Assembly: GCA_027972325.1 (NCBI GenBank)
Contig: JAPMOS010000291.1
Location: forward strand, 1-33,756
DNA: 33,756 nt
Origin: Paratrimastix pyriformis
Lineage: Eukaryota > Preaxostyla > Paratrimastigidae
Reading direction: 5' to 3'
Shown here one piece after another: positions 1-10,533 of the stretch (the first letter of the stretch is position 1; each line of letters opens with the position of its first letter). The position numbers were made by a program, and so were the translations under genes. The notes beneath the pieces are model-generated. The model was given only the letters and a program-made list of their open reading frames with translations, did not search any database and was not told where the DNA came from.

Positions 1-762
1 TCGGTCACCTCCTGCCCGGTGGCCTTCGTCTCCCCATGTCGCAAGGGCCCCACATGTAGCTCGTGAAGTGGTCCACCAGGACGCAGAACGCGCTGAGGCG
101 GTCAAGGCAGCTCTCATCTCGAAGCCGCAGTCGAGCCTGACCACCCCGAGGCCTGGTTGACCACCAAGGCACGGGACATGCTCGCACGGGCCGGACGCCT
201 GGTGCACGGGTACACGTCCCGATGATGTCCCGCAAGCTGACCCGCCATGGATGTAGAAGAGGCCCTTCGAGTAGGCAATCAGGGCATCTCGGTTGAGGTG
301 CCCTGCTGGATACGGCGCCGCAGCAAGCAACACGGCGGGCAAGCGGGTAGATCACGGGCACCCAGATGGGCGATCGCGGATCTCGTGGTCGAAGCGAGCC
401 GCTGCAGAACTCCCGACGCGCGGTACAACCCTTCATTGGCGTTTAGACAGTTCGACCGGTAACTGCGGATCCTTCCCGAACTGAAAAATGGGGCTGATCG
501 CAACGAAACCAAAACAGACGTTCCACCCCGGTAAGGATCAGGTGGACCCCCCGCGCCGTCCGGTCGTAGCTTCCATAATCAGCCACATCACCATCGTCTG
601 CTGCTACATCAACCACGACGTCAATCTCGGCGGCTTCTGCGGGGTCCAGGTCTCAAGGGCTGGCTTCGGCCTCCTCATGTGCCGCCTCGTCACCATCATC
701 ACCTCCGAAAATAACTCCTCCTCAGGAAGCGGAGGGAGGTCGTCAACTTCGATTGGCTCCAT
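1..762 (-). mobile_element. Integrase gene fossil, copy 1 (partial)
   Basis: This is a remnant of a retroviral-type (DDE) integrase gene that runs off the left edge. It is a diverged second copy of the gene at 22075-23709. Shared blocks are the acidic amino end (MEPIEVDD, with a Pro/Glu run; the other copy has MERIEDD and PPPPEEEEF), a stretch with VIYPLARRV, the zinc-knuckle part IIGTC, and the catalytic-core part FCVLVDHFTSYMW. The start at 762 is chosen because it aligns with the start of copy 2 and lies 18 bp below the shared upstream motif. The copy is broken in several places and looks older than copy 2. Family assignment (Ty3-like, Ginger-like or a captured integrase) is not possible from this piece. 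Confidence 0.65.
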
Positions 763-780
763 ATCAGAGGCGCCACAGGA

Positions 781-796
781 GTGGCTATCACCCTGG
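781..796 (-). promoter_or_regulatory. Shared upstream motif, integrase copy 1
   Basis: The plus strand reads GTGGCTATCACCCTGG, so the integrase gene (minus) carries its complement 18 bp upstream of its start codon. The same motif with small changes precedes the other genes listed here. The 763-962 interval around it holds no gene: it has the motif and an A-rich stretch near 925. Confidence 0.55.
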
Positions 797-1372
797 TCAT
801 GCAGCCCGTCCAGCGAGCACTACCCCGGTCCCAGACCCCTCCGGGTCCCGATCCCGCCCCGGTGGCTTGTTGTTCAATCGAGGCAATTTCTCGATGTATC
901 GTGTTTCTTAGAAAAACAAACCAAAAAAAAATCAGGATCGAAAAGAGGGATTGTATTACAAGTTACGGCAAGTCCTCGATTTCCTCGGGAAGGTCCTCGC
1001 CCAAAGCATCCGGACTGAGCGGGTCCAGCAGCGGGTTGAGCTCGTCGGAAGGAGGAGGCCACTGATAAGGCTGATCATCGGGAGCGGGGATGAGGGGGCC
1101 CTCTTGGTCGTCTTGAAGCTCGAAGGCCTGCTCTTGTTGTTGTTGCTCGGCGGTGGTGGTCTGCTCGGAGGCCTGCTCTTCTTGTTGAGGAGGGCAGGTT
1201 CTTCTTGAGGGGAGCAGAGGAAGATGCAGGTCCCATTCGTCGACAGGGGGTGCAACGACGTTGCAAAGCTCCGTCTCGTGGGCTTCGAGGGGCAGGTATG
1301 CTTCGTCCTGCTGGTGCACCAGCACCGGAGGCACGTGGCCGATCATGAGGCTCTCCACTGCAGGCGCCCGGT

Positions 1373-2010
1373 CAATTAGATCAACGCGCGTTCCGGTGGC
1401 CTCTGCCGCCAAGAGAGCTGGCCACAGCCGCAGAAGCAGTCCACACAGGGCCCGGCCCTCCGTAGCGGCGGAAGAGGTAGACGTAAAGATCGGCCGGTTT
1501 GGCGAAGTGGGCCCGCCCCGCCTGGTGCCGCAGGTAGACCGCGTTGCGCGGGTTGGCCCGGCGTTCATCTCGGCCAACTTCGCACTCGGAGAAGGGCACA
1601 GTACATCCAGCGCCAGTTGACGGGCCCCTCGTGGCCTCGCTGGAAGACCTCGATGGGCAGCTCCACCTCAGGGCGGGGGCTCCCGGTGAGAGCGACGGCC
1701 GGGGGTTGGCCTCCTCGAGGTAATCTGCGCGAAGAAGTGATGAAGAAGGACAAGTTAAAAACCAATTGTCTCGTGAAGGGAATGAATCACGGACTTCCCA
1801 GATGGCACGAATTCGGTGATCGCTCACGAAATTGAAGCACTCGAGAGCCGGCGTCCATTGCTGGGACAGGTTGGCCTCGGTATCCATCACAATGATGGTA
1901 CCATTGGGGCAATGAACGAGTCGAGGTACTGGACCAGGGATCCGTAGTCCGGGGTGGGTCTGTCTCGAGGGTCGTCGGTAATGCCCCAGGAGCATCCAAC
2001 ACGGCCAAGG
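1373..2010 (-). other. Methyltransferase-like domain in family B copy 1
   Basis: Read on the minus strand, three features occur in the order used by group-beta N4-cytosine/N6-adenine DNA methyltransferases. First is a possible DPPW-type catalytic motif near 1985-2005, read as Asp-Ala-Pro then Trp-Gly. It is followed by a strand resembling the post-catalytic strand (GTIIVMDTE, then IRAIWEV). Next is HFAKPADLYVYLFRRY at about 1459-1512, like the KP motif before the cofactor site. Then comes VDCFCGCGQL at about 1419-1446, a D-x-F-x-G-x-G cofactor motif, and AAEATGTRVDLIDR, like the strand that binds the adenosyl group. The pieces lie in neighbouring frames. The D-x-F-x-G-x-G after a KP motif is the strongest part; the catalytic motif is weak. 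Confidence 0.55.
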
Positions 2011-2324
2011 TATACAGTGTCTATTGAATGAAACGAGGATGTTAGTGGGGATCCAACAAGTTGGAAACTGCAGACACGGCCGGGATTATCCTTCGCGCGA
2101 AACAAGATCGCTTCGGCATCCCCGCAGTGGAACCGGGGTTTTCCCATGAGGGATCGTGGCCCTCCGCGGGTGCGGAAAGCAGCTGGGGCCGGAACGAGGC
2201 GCAGCGGACGCGGGCTTGGTGGTGGCCTGGGCGACTGACGCCGCTGCGGGTGGCTCTTGGAGTGTTGTTGCTGGGCCTGGGCCGGGGTCTGGGGTTGAGG
2301 CTGAGCCGGCTGGGGCTGAGGCGA

Positions 2325-2415
2325 CGGCTTGGCCTGGGGGCGGGCTGCGGCGGCTTGGCCTGGGGGCGGGCTGCGGCGGCTTGGCCTGGGGGCGGGCTGC
2401 GGCGGCTTGGCCTGG
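2325..2415 (-). repeat. 30-bp coding minisatellite in family B linker
   Basis: Three to four near-identical 30-bp units (core GGCTTGGCCTGGGGGCGGGC on the plus strand) encode Pro/Ala/Gln-rich repeats on the minus strand. They sit inside a longer Pro/Gln-rich linker (about 2180-2500) between the middle conserved blocks and the methyltransferase-like domain. Confidence 0.75.
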
Positions 2416-3849
2416 CTGGCTCGGGGCTTGGCTTTGGGCTCGGGCTCGGGCACCGGTTTCGACGAAGGCTGGGCTTCCTCGGTGGCCGACTCCGGTGGGA
2501 GTGCGCAGGCCTTGACCTCATACTCGTCATCGGCCTCCGCCGCCTTGGCCTCGGCTTCGGAGGTCGGCTCGGCTTGGGAAAGAAGCGCCTTCAGGGTGGC
2601 CCGCTTGGCCGGCTCTGACTTCGGCGGCTCTGGGTGCTCGGAGGCGGCTTCCTCCCGGAGTGCCCGCCTTTCCTCACGTAGTTCCCGGTCGACGGTCTTC
2701 AGCATGCGCTTGCTGGCACGGGGATGTCGTGGTGGCCCATCTCCTCCCAGAGCCGGGCGTACGGGCAGTGCTCGGGCATCAGGTAGTCCTGCATTGCCGG
2801 TGGCAGTTGTGCCGCGCACCACCCCAGCCAGTAGCCGAGGACCAACTCGAACTCGGAGAGACGCCGGCCGTCCATGAAGGTGATCTCTTGGGGCATGTTG
2901 CCAACGTCCGTCTCGTTGAGGCGCTCGAACGGGCAGCCCAGCTCACCCAGCTCCTCGAGAAGGCCGGGAGTCGAACCTTGCCCTTGCGGAATGGGAAGGG
3001 CCGCACGTTGAGGCAGTTCATGAAGGCAAGGTCTCGGTCCGGACGAGATGGCACCGCAGGATCTCCCGGGCGGCCTCGTCGGGGGCAGGTAGAGGACGGG
3101 GGTGGTCTCCGGCGGCCACCTCAGCTGCATCGTGGGCCTCGAGCAGCATGAAGGTCTGCTCGGCCTGCCGAATGGGCTTCTTGAGATCGGCCGCTGCAGA
3201 GGTGGCCTCAGAACCACTGAACGACCCTCCAACATGGCGCGAGCCACCGATTCATCTCCGCATCCCTGGCCTGGCGGGTAGGACGTGTGAGGTGTGGAAA
3301 TGGTTGGTGCATGCGGACCTCAAAGATGCGCCACAGGTTCGTGGTTGATGGCTGCCGCCTCAACCGGGAGCTGGGAGAGGGCACAGCATCTCCAGGGAGA
3401 AGCACTCCAGAATCTTCACAAGCTTGGCCGGGGCGTCTTCGCCTTTGGGGAAGTGCAGCTCCTTGAGGGCGGGTTCCAAATGTGTGGCAAAGTCAGGATC
3501 CTCACGGATGTAGCGCTTTGGGGCCTGATAAGGGTGGGGAGGTGTTAGATGATAATCAATAGACGGGAGACGACAGACTTGGAGGGATGCACGCTTGAGG
3601 TTCAGCAGGACGTCGAAGGTGCTGCTTCCAAACCGCGCGTCGTGAGTAAGCAGGTTGACCTCGACGTTGCAGTCGAGCATGGCCTCCGGATCGAGAGTGT
3701 TGTAAACGGCCACGTCGATGTAGTCCTCCTTCAGGTGCTGTGCAGGGGAAGAGGTGCGTTGTTATGAGGGCGGAGACAACGTGCAAGAGACCTGCCGGAT
3801 CTGGGGTGTAGCTTGTTGAGCTTCTCCACCCTTTGGCGAAGCTCGGTCC

Positions 3850-4150
3850 GCTGTTCTGCGGTGATCTCGGCAACTCGGAGACCCGGCGCGGGTCCACGAT
3901 GATGCGCGCAACCTGGAACCTAGGGGCACGATTAGAGGCCGATCCACCAAAAGAGCATTGTCAGACCGGTGCGAGCCGTCGACCACCTGGTATCGAGCCT
4001 CGTCCAGGGCCGACGTTTGGACGATTATGCTGAACAGGACGGCCGCTCCCAGCTTCTCGAACCATTCCACAATTGCTCCGAGGCGCTCGTAGGCAAGGCC
4101 GGGCGAGGCTCGGGCAGGGGTCGATGGAGCTCAGCAGCACATGGGCCCTC
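3850..4150 (-). other. ParB/sulfiredoxin-fold-like domain in family B copy 1
   Basis: On the minus strand the order is LSSIDPCPSLARP, then WFEKLGAAVLFSIIVQ, then RYQVVDGSHR and NAL, then VDPRRVSELP. This follows the ParB amino-terminal domain pattern: a 'hhplsdIdP.P..aR' lead-in, a helix, 'G.l.pI.V', then 'y.vvDG.hR..A'. The VDGSHR signature corresponds to the G-x-x-R nucleotide-binding box of ParB and relatives. Copy 2 repeats the order with IDPAPTRPGR and RFEVVDGS. In known ParB proteins this domain binds CTP and loads onto DNA at palindromic parS sites; related domains occur in nucleases and in phage methylase fusions. Which of these applies here cannot be told from sequence alone. Confidence 0.6.
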
Positions 4151-4283
4151 TTGCCGTGGCACTTTTCCGACAGAGAGATCGAAGAGCCCCCAACAACCCG
4201 AACAAAGCGAAAGGAATGTGCAGTCAGTAACTTGTTCAAAAAAGGGAAACGATGAAAACAGGTCACGAGTGGTGGGAGGAGGC

Positions 4284-4433
4284 AGGGTGGCGCGCAAGGT
4301 ACGCATTGACGATATCAACGACGGACTGCATTACTTGGCGAGTGGGTGGGAGGAGGGGAGGGTGGCGCGCAAGGTACGCATTGACGAGATCAACGACGGA
4401 CTGCAGTACTTGGCGAGCGGCCTCCGGGGAGAA
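4284..4433 (-). repeat. 75-bp in-frame tandem duplication in family B copy 1
   Basis: Two 75-bp copies start at 4284 and 4359. Translated on the minus strand each gives 25 residues, of the form RQV(L/M)QSVVD(L/I)VNAYLARHP plus a linker. The in-frame length and mostly silent or conservative differences suggest it was duplicated while the gene was still coding. Confidence 0.8.
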
Positions 4434-5262
4434 GTCGTCCGGGTCGGTCGGCTGGCTCGCTTGCGCTCGGCCTTCGCCTTGGGTTCTGGGTACGGCCGCC
4501 CTCGTCCGACGACGAGGAGGAGATCTCCACTGGGGCCGGGTGCTTGTGCCGGTGCCGCGGCCTGGCGTCCTCCTGGGGGCGTCGTCCGAGCCCTTCGCCT
4601 CCGGCAGCCTCCTTTTGGTCTCATGAGGCGGCCCAGGCTTCCGGCGGGCCGGTGGCGGGGGCCGGGGCCGCGGCCTTCGCCTCCTTGGCGGCCTCCTCTT
4701 GGACTTGGCGGCCACCGGGGCCGCCTTCGCTTCTTCGGGGCCTCGCGATCCTTCTGGGCTTGGCGGCCGCCGGGGCCGCCTCTTGGGCTTGGGCGGGCTC
4801 GGCACATCATCGTCGTCCAGGATTCTGAAATCCAAAAAGAATCAGCTGGGAAGGCCAGAACCCGCTCCGACAGACGGCCGAGCGGCTCCAGTTCCCTTGT
4901 CCTTGTGCTCGACGGCGCCAGAGGCGGGCGTCGTCGGACGGGCGGTCAGGGCGGTCGGGGCCTTCGGGGCGGTAGGGGTCGGGGCAGGGGCGCTCCTGGT
5001 GCGGTGCGTGGCGGCGGGGCGGGAGACCTAACAAAGAACGAATTTAGCACCGAGCCGGAGGTGCGATGCAAATACGGACGAGGGCTCGCGTTTTGGCTCG
5101 TCCTCCTCCCCACCGATGTCGAGGAGGAGGTCTTTGCCGGCGGAATCAGGTGAGGACGGCCGGAAAAGGCCGTCAAAAGTCTGTCGAATCAGCTCCAGAT
5201 GGTAGGGCGTCATGAGCCCCGCGCCCAACGGCTGGGTGAGGGAGGAGAGGCGTCGACGGAAG

Positions 5263-5307
5263 CTATGACAACAAGTTTCGGAAAACGAGGGAGCGAGTAA
5301 AACAAAC
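5263..5307 (-). other. Predicted intron 1 of family B copy 1
   Basis: A 45-nt interval begins GTTTG and ends CATAG on the minus strand. Removing it joins codons in phase 2, giving YQAIN then FRRRL. This is the position and phase of the 44-nt intron in copy 2 (HQILN, then FHRHI). Conservation of position between diverged copies supports it. Confidence 0.6.
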
Positions 5308-5453
5308 CAATTGATCGCCTGGTAACCCTCGGCCCATTTCGGGGGTCCTGGCCGATCGCACCCTCGCAATACTCAATGGCTTGGGGGTGTGGAACTGGTT
5401 CCAATCGATCGAGTTCATCTGAAAACGGCAAAGGCGCGTTAACAAAGGTTAGA

Positions 5454-5470
5454 ACCCGGGTAAGGTCCAC
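5454..5470 (-). promoter_or_regulatory. Shared upstream motif, family B copy 1
   Basis: The minus strand reads GTGGACCTTACCCGGGT, 35 bp upstream of the proposed start of family B copy 1. The identical 17 bp occurs upstream of family A copy 3 (26543-26559). Confidence 0.6.
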
Positions 5471-5479
5471 CGCGCGAGT

Positions 5480-7508
5480 TGAATGAGAACACCACCACCT
5501 CGAAAATTCGATGTCAGAACACCACCTCGAAAAATTCGATTTATTGAAAATCCATACCGCCGGTATGGATTTTAGTACCCCGACAAACATCGCGATACCG
5601 GTTCTGATGATGCAAATCGATGAGTTTCATGAAAAACACCTCGAAAAATTCGATGTCAGAACACCACCTCGAAAAATTCGATTTCTATTGAAAATCCATA
5701 CCGCCGGTATGGATTTTAGTACCCCGACAAACATCGCGATACCGGTTCTGATGATGCAAATCGATGAGTTTCATCGAAAACACTTGGGATGATGTCAGAA
5801 CACCACCTCGAAAAATTCGATTTCTATTGAAAATCCATACCGCCGGTATGGATTTTAGTACCCCGACAAACATCGCGATATTCTGATGATGCAAATCGAT
5901 GAGTTTCATCGAAAAACACTTGGGATGATGTCGGAACACCACCTCGAAAAATTCGATTGAAAATCCATACCGCCGGTATGGATTTTAGTACCCCGACAAA
6001 CATCGCGATACCGGTTCTGATGATGCAAATCGATGAGTTTCATCGAAAAACACTTGGGATGATGTCAGAACACCACCTCGAAAATTCGATTTCTATTGAA
6101 AATCCATACCGCCGGTATGGATTTTAGTACCCCGACAAACATCGCGATACCGGTTCTGATGATGCAAATCGATGAGTTTCATCGAAAACACTTGGGATGA
6201 TGTCGGAACACCACCTCGAAAGAATTCGATTTCTATTGAAAACCATACCGCCGGTATGGATTTTAGTACCGACAAACATCGCGATACGGTTCAAATCGAT
6301 GAGTTTCACCGAAAACACTTGGGATGATGTCAGAACACCACCTCGAAAAATTCGATTTCTATTGAAAATCCATACCGCCGGTATGGATTTTAGCACCTGA
6401 CAAACATCGCGATACCGGTTCTGATGATGCAAATCGATGAGTTTCATCGAAAAACACTTGGGATGATGTCGGAACACCACCTCGAAGAAAATTCGATTTC
6501 TATTGAAAATCCATACCGCCGGTATGGATTTTAGTACCGACAAACATCGCGATACCGGTTCTGATGATGCAAATCGATGAGTTTCATCGAAAACACTTGG
6601 GATGATGTCAGAACACCACCTCGAAAAATTCGATTTCTATTGAAAATCCATACCGCCGGTATGGATTTTAGTACCCCGACAAACATCGCGATACCGGTTC
6701 TGATGATGCAAATCGATGAGTTTCATCGAAAACACTTGGGATGATGTCGAACACCACCTCGAAAAATTCGATTTCTATTGAAAATCCATACCGCCGGTAT
6801 GGATTTTAGTACCCCGACAAACATCGCGATACCGGTTCTGATGATGCAAATCGATGAGTTTCTAATCGAAAAACACTTGGGATGATGTCAGAACACCACC
6901 TCGAAAAATTGATTATTGAAAAATCCATACCGCCGGTATGGATTTTAGTACCCGACAAACATCGCGATACCGGTTCTGATGATGCAAATCGATGAGTTTC
7001 ATCGAAAACACTTGGGATGATGGAACACCACCTCGAAAATTCGATTTCTATTGAAAATCCATACCGCCGGTATGGATTTTAGTACCCGACAAACATCGCG
7101 ATACCGGTTCTGATGATGCAAATCGATGAGTTTCATCGAAAACACTTGGGATGATGTCGGAACACCACCCTCGAAGAATTCGATTTCTATTGAAAATCCA
7201 TACCGCCGGTATGGATTTTAGTACCGACAAACATCGCGATACCGGTTCTGATGATGCAAATCGATGAGTTTCATCGAAAAACACTTGGATGATGTCAGAA
7301 CACCACCTCGAAAAATTCGATTTCTATTGAAAATCCATACCGCCGGTATGGATATACCCCCGACAAACATCGCGATACCGGTTCTGATGATGCAAATCGA
7401 TGAGTTTCATCGAAAAACACTTGGGATGATGTCGGAACACCACCCGAAGAATTCGATTATTGAAAATCCATACCGCCGGTATGGTTTTTAGTACCCGACA
7501 AACATTTG
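5480..7508. repeat. Tandem array 1: 15 palindrome-bearing units of about 137 bp
   Basis: Fifteen units (range 128-143 bp, mean near 137) lie between the divergent family B copy 1 and family A copy 1. Each has one strong palindrome, arm AAAATCCATACCG with a single central C (27 bp), first at 5548-5574. Each also has weaker inverted repeats: TCGATGA/TCATCGA around GTT, and TCGAA/TTCGA around AAA. The palindrome core is nearly invariant while the spacers carry small insertions and deletions. Frames that appear open through it are by-products of the repeat. Possible roles are a binding-site array for a dimeric protein, a bidirectional promoter or enhancer, or an origin- or centromere-like site. 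Confidence 0.95.
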
Positions 7509-7516
7509 ATGGTTTA

Positions 7517-7543
7517 GTGGCTCTAACCTTGGGTAATAGCCAC
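7517..7543 (+). promoter_or_regulatory. Shared upstream motif, family A copy 1 (inverted pair)
   Basis: GTGGCTCTAACC and GGGTAATAGCCAC face each other across two bases, making an inverted pair of the shared motif. It ends 15 bp before the family A start codon. CCCGCCAAATG at the start codon is also shared with the other family A copies. Confidence 0.55.
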
Positions 7544-8535
7544 ACTTGATCCCGCCAAATGCCCAGGAAAGCACTCAGGAACTTCGTGAGACGCGCAGCG
7601 GCCGCCGTTACCCGACTCCTCGTCACTCGCGGGATGACTCTCGGAGGAGGAACCGCGAGGCCATTCGAGGAAACGTGCGCGCGCTGGTCATCCGCCGCCG
7701 ATGCTGCGCCGGCCTCGCCTCTTCGCCTGGACACTGTCACCGAAGATGAAGCTGAGCAAGAGGAGACCCAACGCGCCAGCCAGGAACACGAGGCGACCGA
7801 ACAGGAACAAGAGGAGACCCAACATGCCAGCCAGGATGCCGATCAACATCACCCAGTCGTCTTCATTCCATCAGCCGAGCATTCTTCCAGCAGCGAACAT
7901 GCGCGGGCGAGCGTGCTACCCGAGCCGCCCACCGCCGAGCCCGAGGAGACCCCTGAGCCTGAGCAGACCACCGTGCCAGAGCAGACCACCGAGCCCGTGC
8001 CTGAGCAGACCACCATCGAACCTTTGGAGACCACCACAACTGAACCCGAGGTGACTACCTCCGACCCTGTGCAGGCCACCACCACCGAACCCGCAGAACC
8101 CTCAGAACCCGAACCGGCGCAGTCCGAACTACAGCAAACCGGCACAGAACCGGAAGCCGCCGAGCAGTCCGTCCCTGGTGAACCCGAGCAGCTCGCCGAA
8201 CCCGAGCAGCCCGCCGAACCTGAGCTGACCCCGAACCCGAGCAGACCGCAGCCCTCCTCCGACGCCCTCAAAGCAGCCCCCAACGCCGGACCGCCCCTCC
8301 GTCGTCGTCGCTTGCCCTCCTCCGAAACCGAGGGCGGGTTCGCCTCCCAAAACTGCCCGACTCCATCCCGCCCAAGACGCCAGCACAGGCTCCCCGGCTA
8401 TCAAGAGGTCCGCTCCCGTTCCCCGACATCGATCCTGGCAACCGCCGCCGGCTGCTGGTTCAATCGTTGCTCTCAAGACGCCTCCGCCTCCGGCATCCAT
8501 GCCTTCCAGAACCCCACGTGCAGCCCCTGTCGCGT

Positions 8536-8790
8536 CCTCCGCCTCACGTGCAGCCCCGGTCACCGCCACGAGCACTACTGCCACGCCTCCAGCAGTGGCT
8601 CCGGGTCGGGCTTCCGTGCCTCCCAGAACCCCACGTGCAGCCCCGGTCACCGCCACGAGCACGACTGCCACGCCTCCAGCAGTGGCTCCGGGTCGGGCTT
8701 CCGTGCCTCCCAGAACCCCACGTGCAGCCCCGGTCACCGCCACGAGCACGACTGCAAAGCCTCCAGCAGTGGCTCCGGATCGAGATTCCG
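8536..8790 (+). repeat. 102-bp coding minisatellite in family A copy 1
   Basis: About two and a half units of 102 bp, nearly identical. In the frame that leads into the intron they encode 34-residue repeats containing RAAPVTATSTTATPPAVAPG. The near identity suggests recent expansion. Confidence 0.8.
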
Positions 8791-8899
8791 TGCCTCCCAG
8801 AACGCCCCGCACCGCCACGAGTTCCACGTCAGTCCCTCCCACAACTTCGAGTCCTCCGCCTCTGTCGTCGTCGAACACCGCCCCCCCGCCCCTCAATCG

Positions 8900-8949
8900 G
8901 TCTGTTTTTCTGTTTACCTCTTGTGGGTTCCTTAAAACCTCTCCTCCAG
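8900..8949 (+). other. Predicted intron in family A copy 1
   Basis: A 50-nt interval begins GTCTGTTTTT and ends CTCCTCCAG. Splicing in phase 2 leads into IYLVWQSETKEV and the conserved domain. Copy 2 has the same intron with near-identical ends (15867-15920), and copy 3 has one at the same place (25208-25258). Confidence 0.7.
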
Positions 8950-9402
8950 GATCTACCTCGTCTGGCAATCGGAGACAAAGGAAGTGTTGAAACTCACTCG
9001 ACAGGCATTTTACGAACGGATCTTTCCCAAGCTGCTGGCAAGTTGGTTCCCGAGCACAAACCATCTGAATCGCGGTCTCATCGTCCCTGTTCATTTTTTC
9101 GAGACCATGGCTGAGTACCGACTCTCCGGTGCCATCTGTGTTGAGTTGCACAAGGTACTTAACCGGTTGGGACTCACCTTCGGGAAAATCCTGTTTTCGA
9201 TGACCTGCGGTCAAAGTGCTGATATCGAGAAGACCTACCAGTTCCTGACTTCAAGAGCCTTGATGATTCTTGTGTGTCTGATTCCGAGGCTGCATTCGGC
9301 GTCGACCGTGCCGTCGATGGCCACATGAGGCTGGAAGAGCTTGCCCTCTGGGAACGCACTTTCTTCCGTCCAAAGTAGGAAGAATGAGAGCTACTCATCG
9401 GT

Positions 9403-9504
9403 AAGGGGGCTGTGCTCATGACTAGTCTTCGTATTCACCCGACTTTCAAAGAATAATAATAATAAAAATAAAACTGAAAATAGTCCACATCACCCCGTCG
9501 TTTC
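9403..9504 (+). repeat. Left inverted terminal repeat of the DIRS element
   Basis: About 102 nt matching the reverse complement of 14877-14979, with one length difference in an A/T tract. The remaining outer bases (9363-9402) match only the internal complementary region. Confidence 0.92.
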
Positions 9505-9589
9505 TTCGTCGAACCCGACTGAGAAAAGCAAAAATTTTGCGTTACCACTTTTTATTGGTTTCAAGACAACCAAGCATTACTCGTTACTA

Positions 9590-10515
9590 TGCAACAACAA
9601 GATCAACAACAACAACAACAACAAGAAGCACCACCAGCGGCGGCGAGTCGGCTCCTTCCAAGACCAGTTCCTTCCCACGCCGACCTTGGCAGCCGCCTTC
9701 TGGTCCTCGCCGGATGCCTTCGAGCACCCGCTTGACCCGGCCCATCCGGAAGTCTTGTCCTTTGAAGAGGCGCGTCGTCAAGAGGCCGACCCGCTGGCCT
9801 GCCTGGGCTCGGGTGTTGACGCTGAGCTGCAGCGCGTTCCTCGGGACCTCGTCCCTGAGAGTTTCCTGGCCCAGCAACACCACGCCCTCCGAGACCCGGA
9901 GAAGGCCTATGTGAAGGCCATCCTCAAGCGCTTCCCTCCTCTTAAGCTTCTTGGGAAGCCCAAGGTGCTCAACGCCCCACCCAAGAGTGCCATGCACGCA
10001 CGCGGGGCCCCCACAGACCTTATGGCAGCTGACGGCCGCCTGGTGTCCATGTTGGACACGGTCCAGCTCACCACCAGGGCCTTGGCCTATGGCTACGTGG
10101 GTATCTTCGGCTCCCGAGTCCGAGGACACGCAGCTGAACGCCGACCAGCTGAAGGCCGCCCTCAAGGCCGTCCAGCTCGGGTTGGTCATGCTGACGGAGC
10201 AGCTCTCCGAGGCCCGGAGAGCCGCCATGGAGCCCCACCTCGACGCTGCGGCCCTCCTGGCCCATGCCCTCCGCCAGGGCCGCCGGCCGCCAAGAGCTGC
10301 TGGCCGTCAAGGGCCTCAAGCCCAAGTCTGGTGGTGGTGATGAGGAGAATGAGGATGAACCCGAGGCGGACCAGGGAGCTGCCGCGGCTCTCAACGAGGT
10401 CTCCGAGGACCTCTTCGGTCCTGTCGAGATCAAGGGTCTGTCCCGCTCCCGACTGGTGATCACCTCGGGGCCGCACTATTGCATGGCAAGAGTCAGTGCG
10501 AAGTGTCCAAAGTGA
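9590..10515 (+). mobile_element. Gag-like region of the DIRS element
   Basis: It opens with a Gln-rich stretch (CAA repeats near 9595-9630). Next is a region with LDPAHPEVLSFEEARRQEAD, then helical stretches ending RRAAMEPHLDAAALLAHALR, a pattern typical of DIRS gag proteins. It ends in an acidic tail with DEENEDEPEAD. The reading is not continuous in one frame. It precedes the polymerase region, as in other DIRS elements. Confidence 0.6.
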
Positions 10516-10533
10516 CAGCGTCTTCACAGACCA

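Larger units (their letters stand above)
963..5418 (-). pseudogene. Family B gene copy 1: ParB-like domain plus DNA methyltransferase, broken
   Basis: A long gene transcribed away from array 1. The start at 5418 gives MNSIDWNQF, matching MFADVDYSQF of copy 2, and lies 35 bp below the shared upstream motif. In order it shows: a short first exon; a 45-nt intron; a Lys/Arg/Pro-rich charged region (about 4400-4835) with a 25-residue duplication; a ParB-like domain (3850-4150); conserved blocks VDPRRVSELP, NLWRIFEV and PIRQAEQ, all shared with copy 2; a block ending VLGYWLGW; a coiled basic stretch LKTVDRELREERRALREE; a Pro/Gln/Ala-rich linker with a 30-bp minisatellite; a methyltransferase-like domain (1373-2010); and a Gln/Glu-rich acidic tail ending EEIEDLP. 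The frame changes several times, so this copy is probably a pseudogene or has introns I missed. The ParB and methylase calls rest on motifs only. Confidence 0.6.
7559..9362 (+). pseudogene. Family A gene copy 1, 5' part (interrupted by DIRS element)
   Basis: Not a family I recognise. The start gives MPRKALRN, matching MQRKHASH and MPKQPFSS of the other copies, with a shared CCCGCCAAATG context. A long low-complexity region follows: Glu/Gln-rich, then Thr/Pro/Glu repeats such as PEQTTVPEQTTEP, then a 34-residue Ala/Pro/Thr minisatellite. A 50-nt intron precedes the conserved domain, which begins KLTRQAFYERIFPKLLASWF and continues with LNRGLIVPVHFF, ICVELHKVLNR and LEELALWER. The coding sequence then stops at the DIRS insertion; the rest is at 14994-15230. 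The frame of the conserved domain is not that of the amino end, so the copy carries small shifts besides the insertion. No signal peptide or membrane segment is evident. Confidence 0.7.

Noticed and set aside
2061-2877. Plus-strand Gly/Leu-rich frames opposite family B copy 1
   Set aside because: Antisense shadows of the Pro/Gln-rich linker. The minus strand carries the blocks shared with copy 2.
3969-5153. 394-residue plus-strand frame
   Set aside because: Antisense of the charged region of family B copy 1. The blocks conserved with copy 2 and the intron lie on the minus strand.
5480-7508. CRISPR array
   Set aside because: Units are about 137 bp with near-identical interiors and no unique spacers, in intron-containing eukaryotic DNA. 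It is a tandem satellite.
8129-9214. 361-residue minus-strand Gly/Val-rich frame
   Set aside because: Antisense of the family A copy 1 repeats. The homologous domain and intron are on the plus strand.
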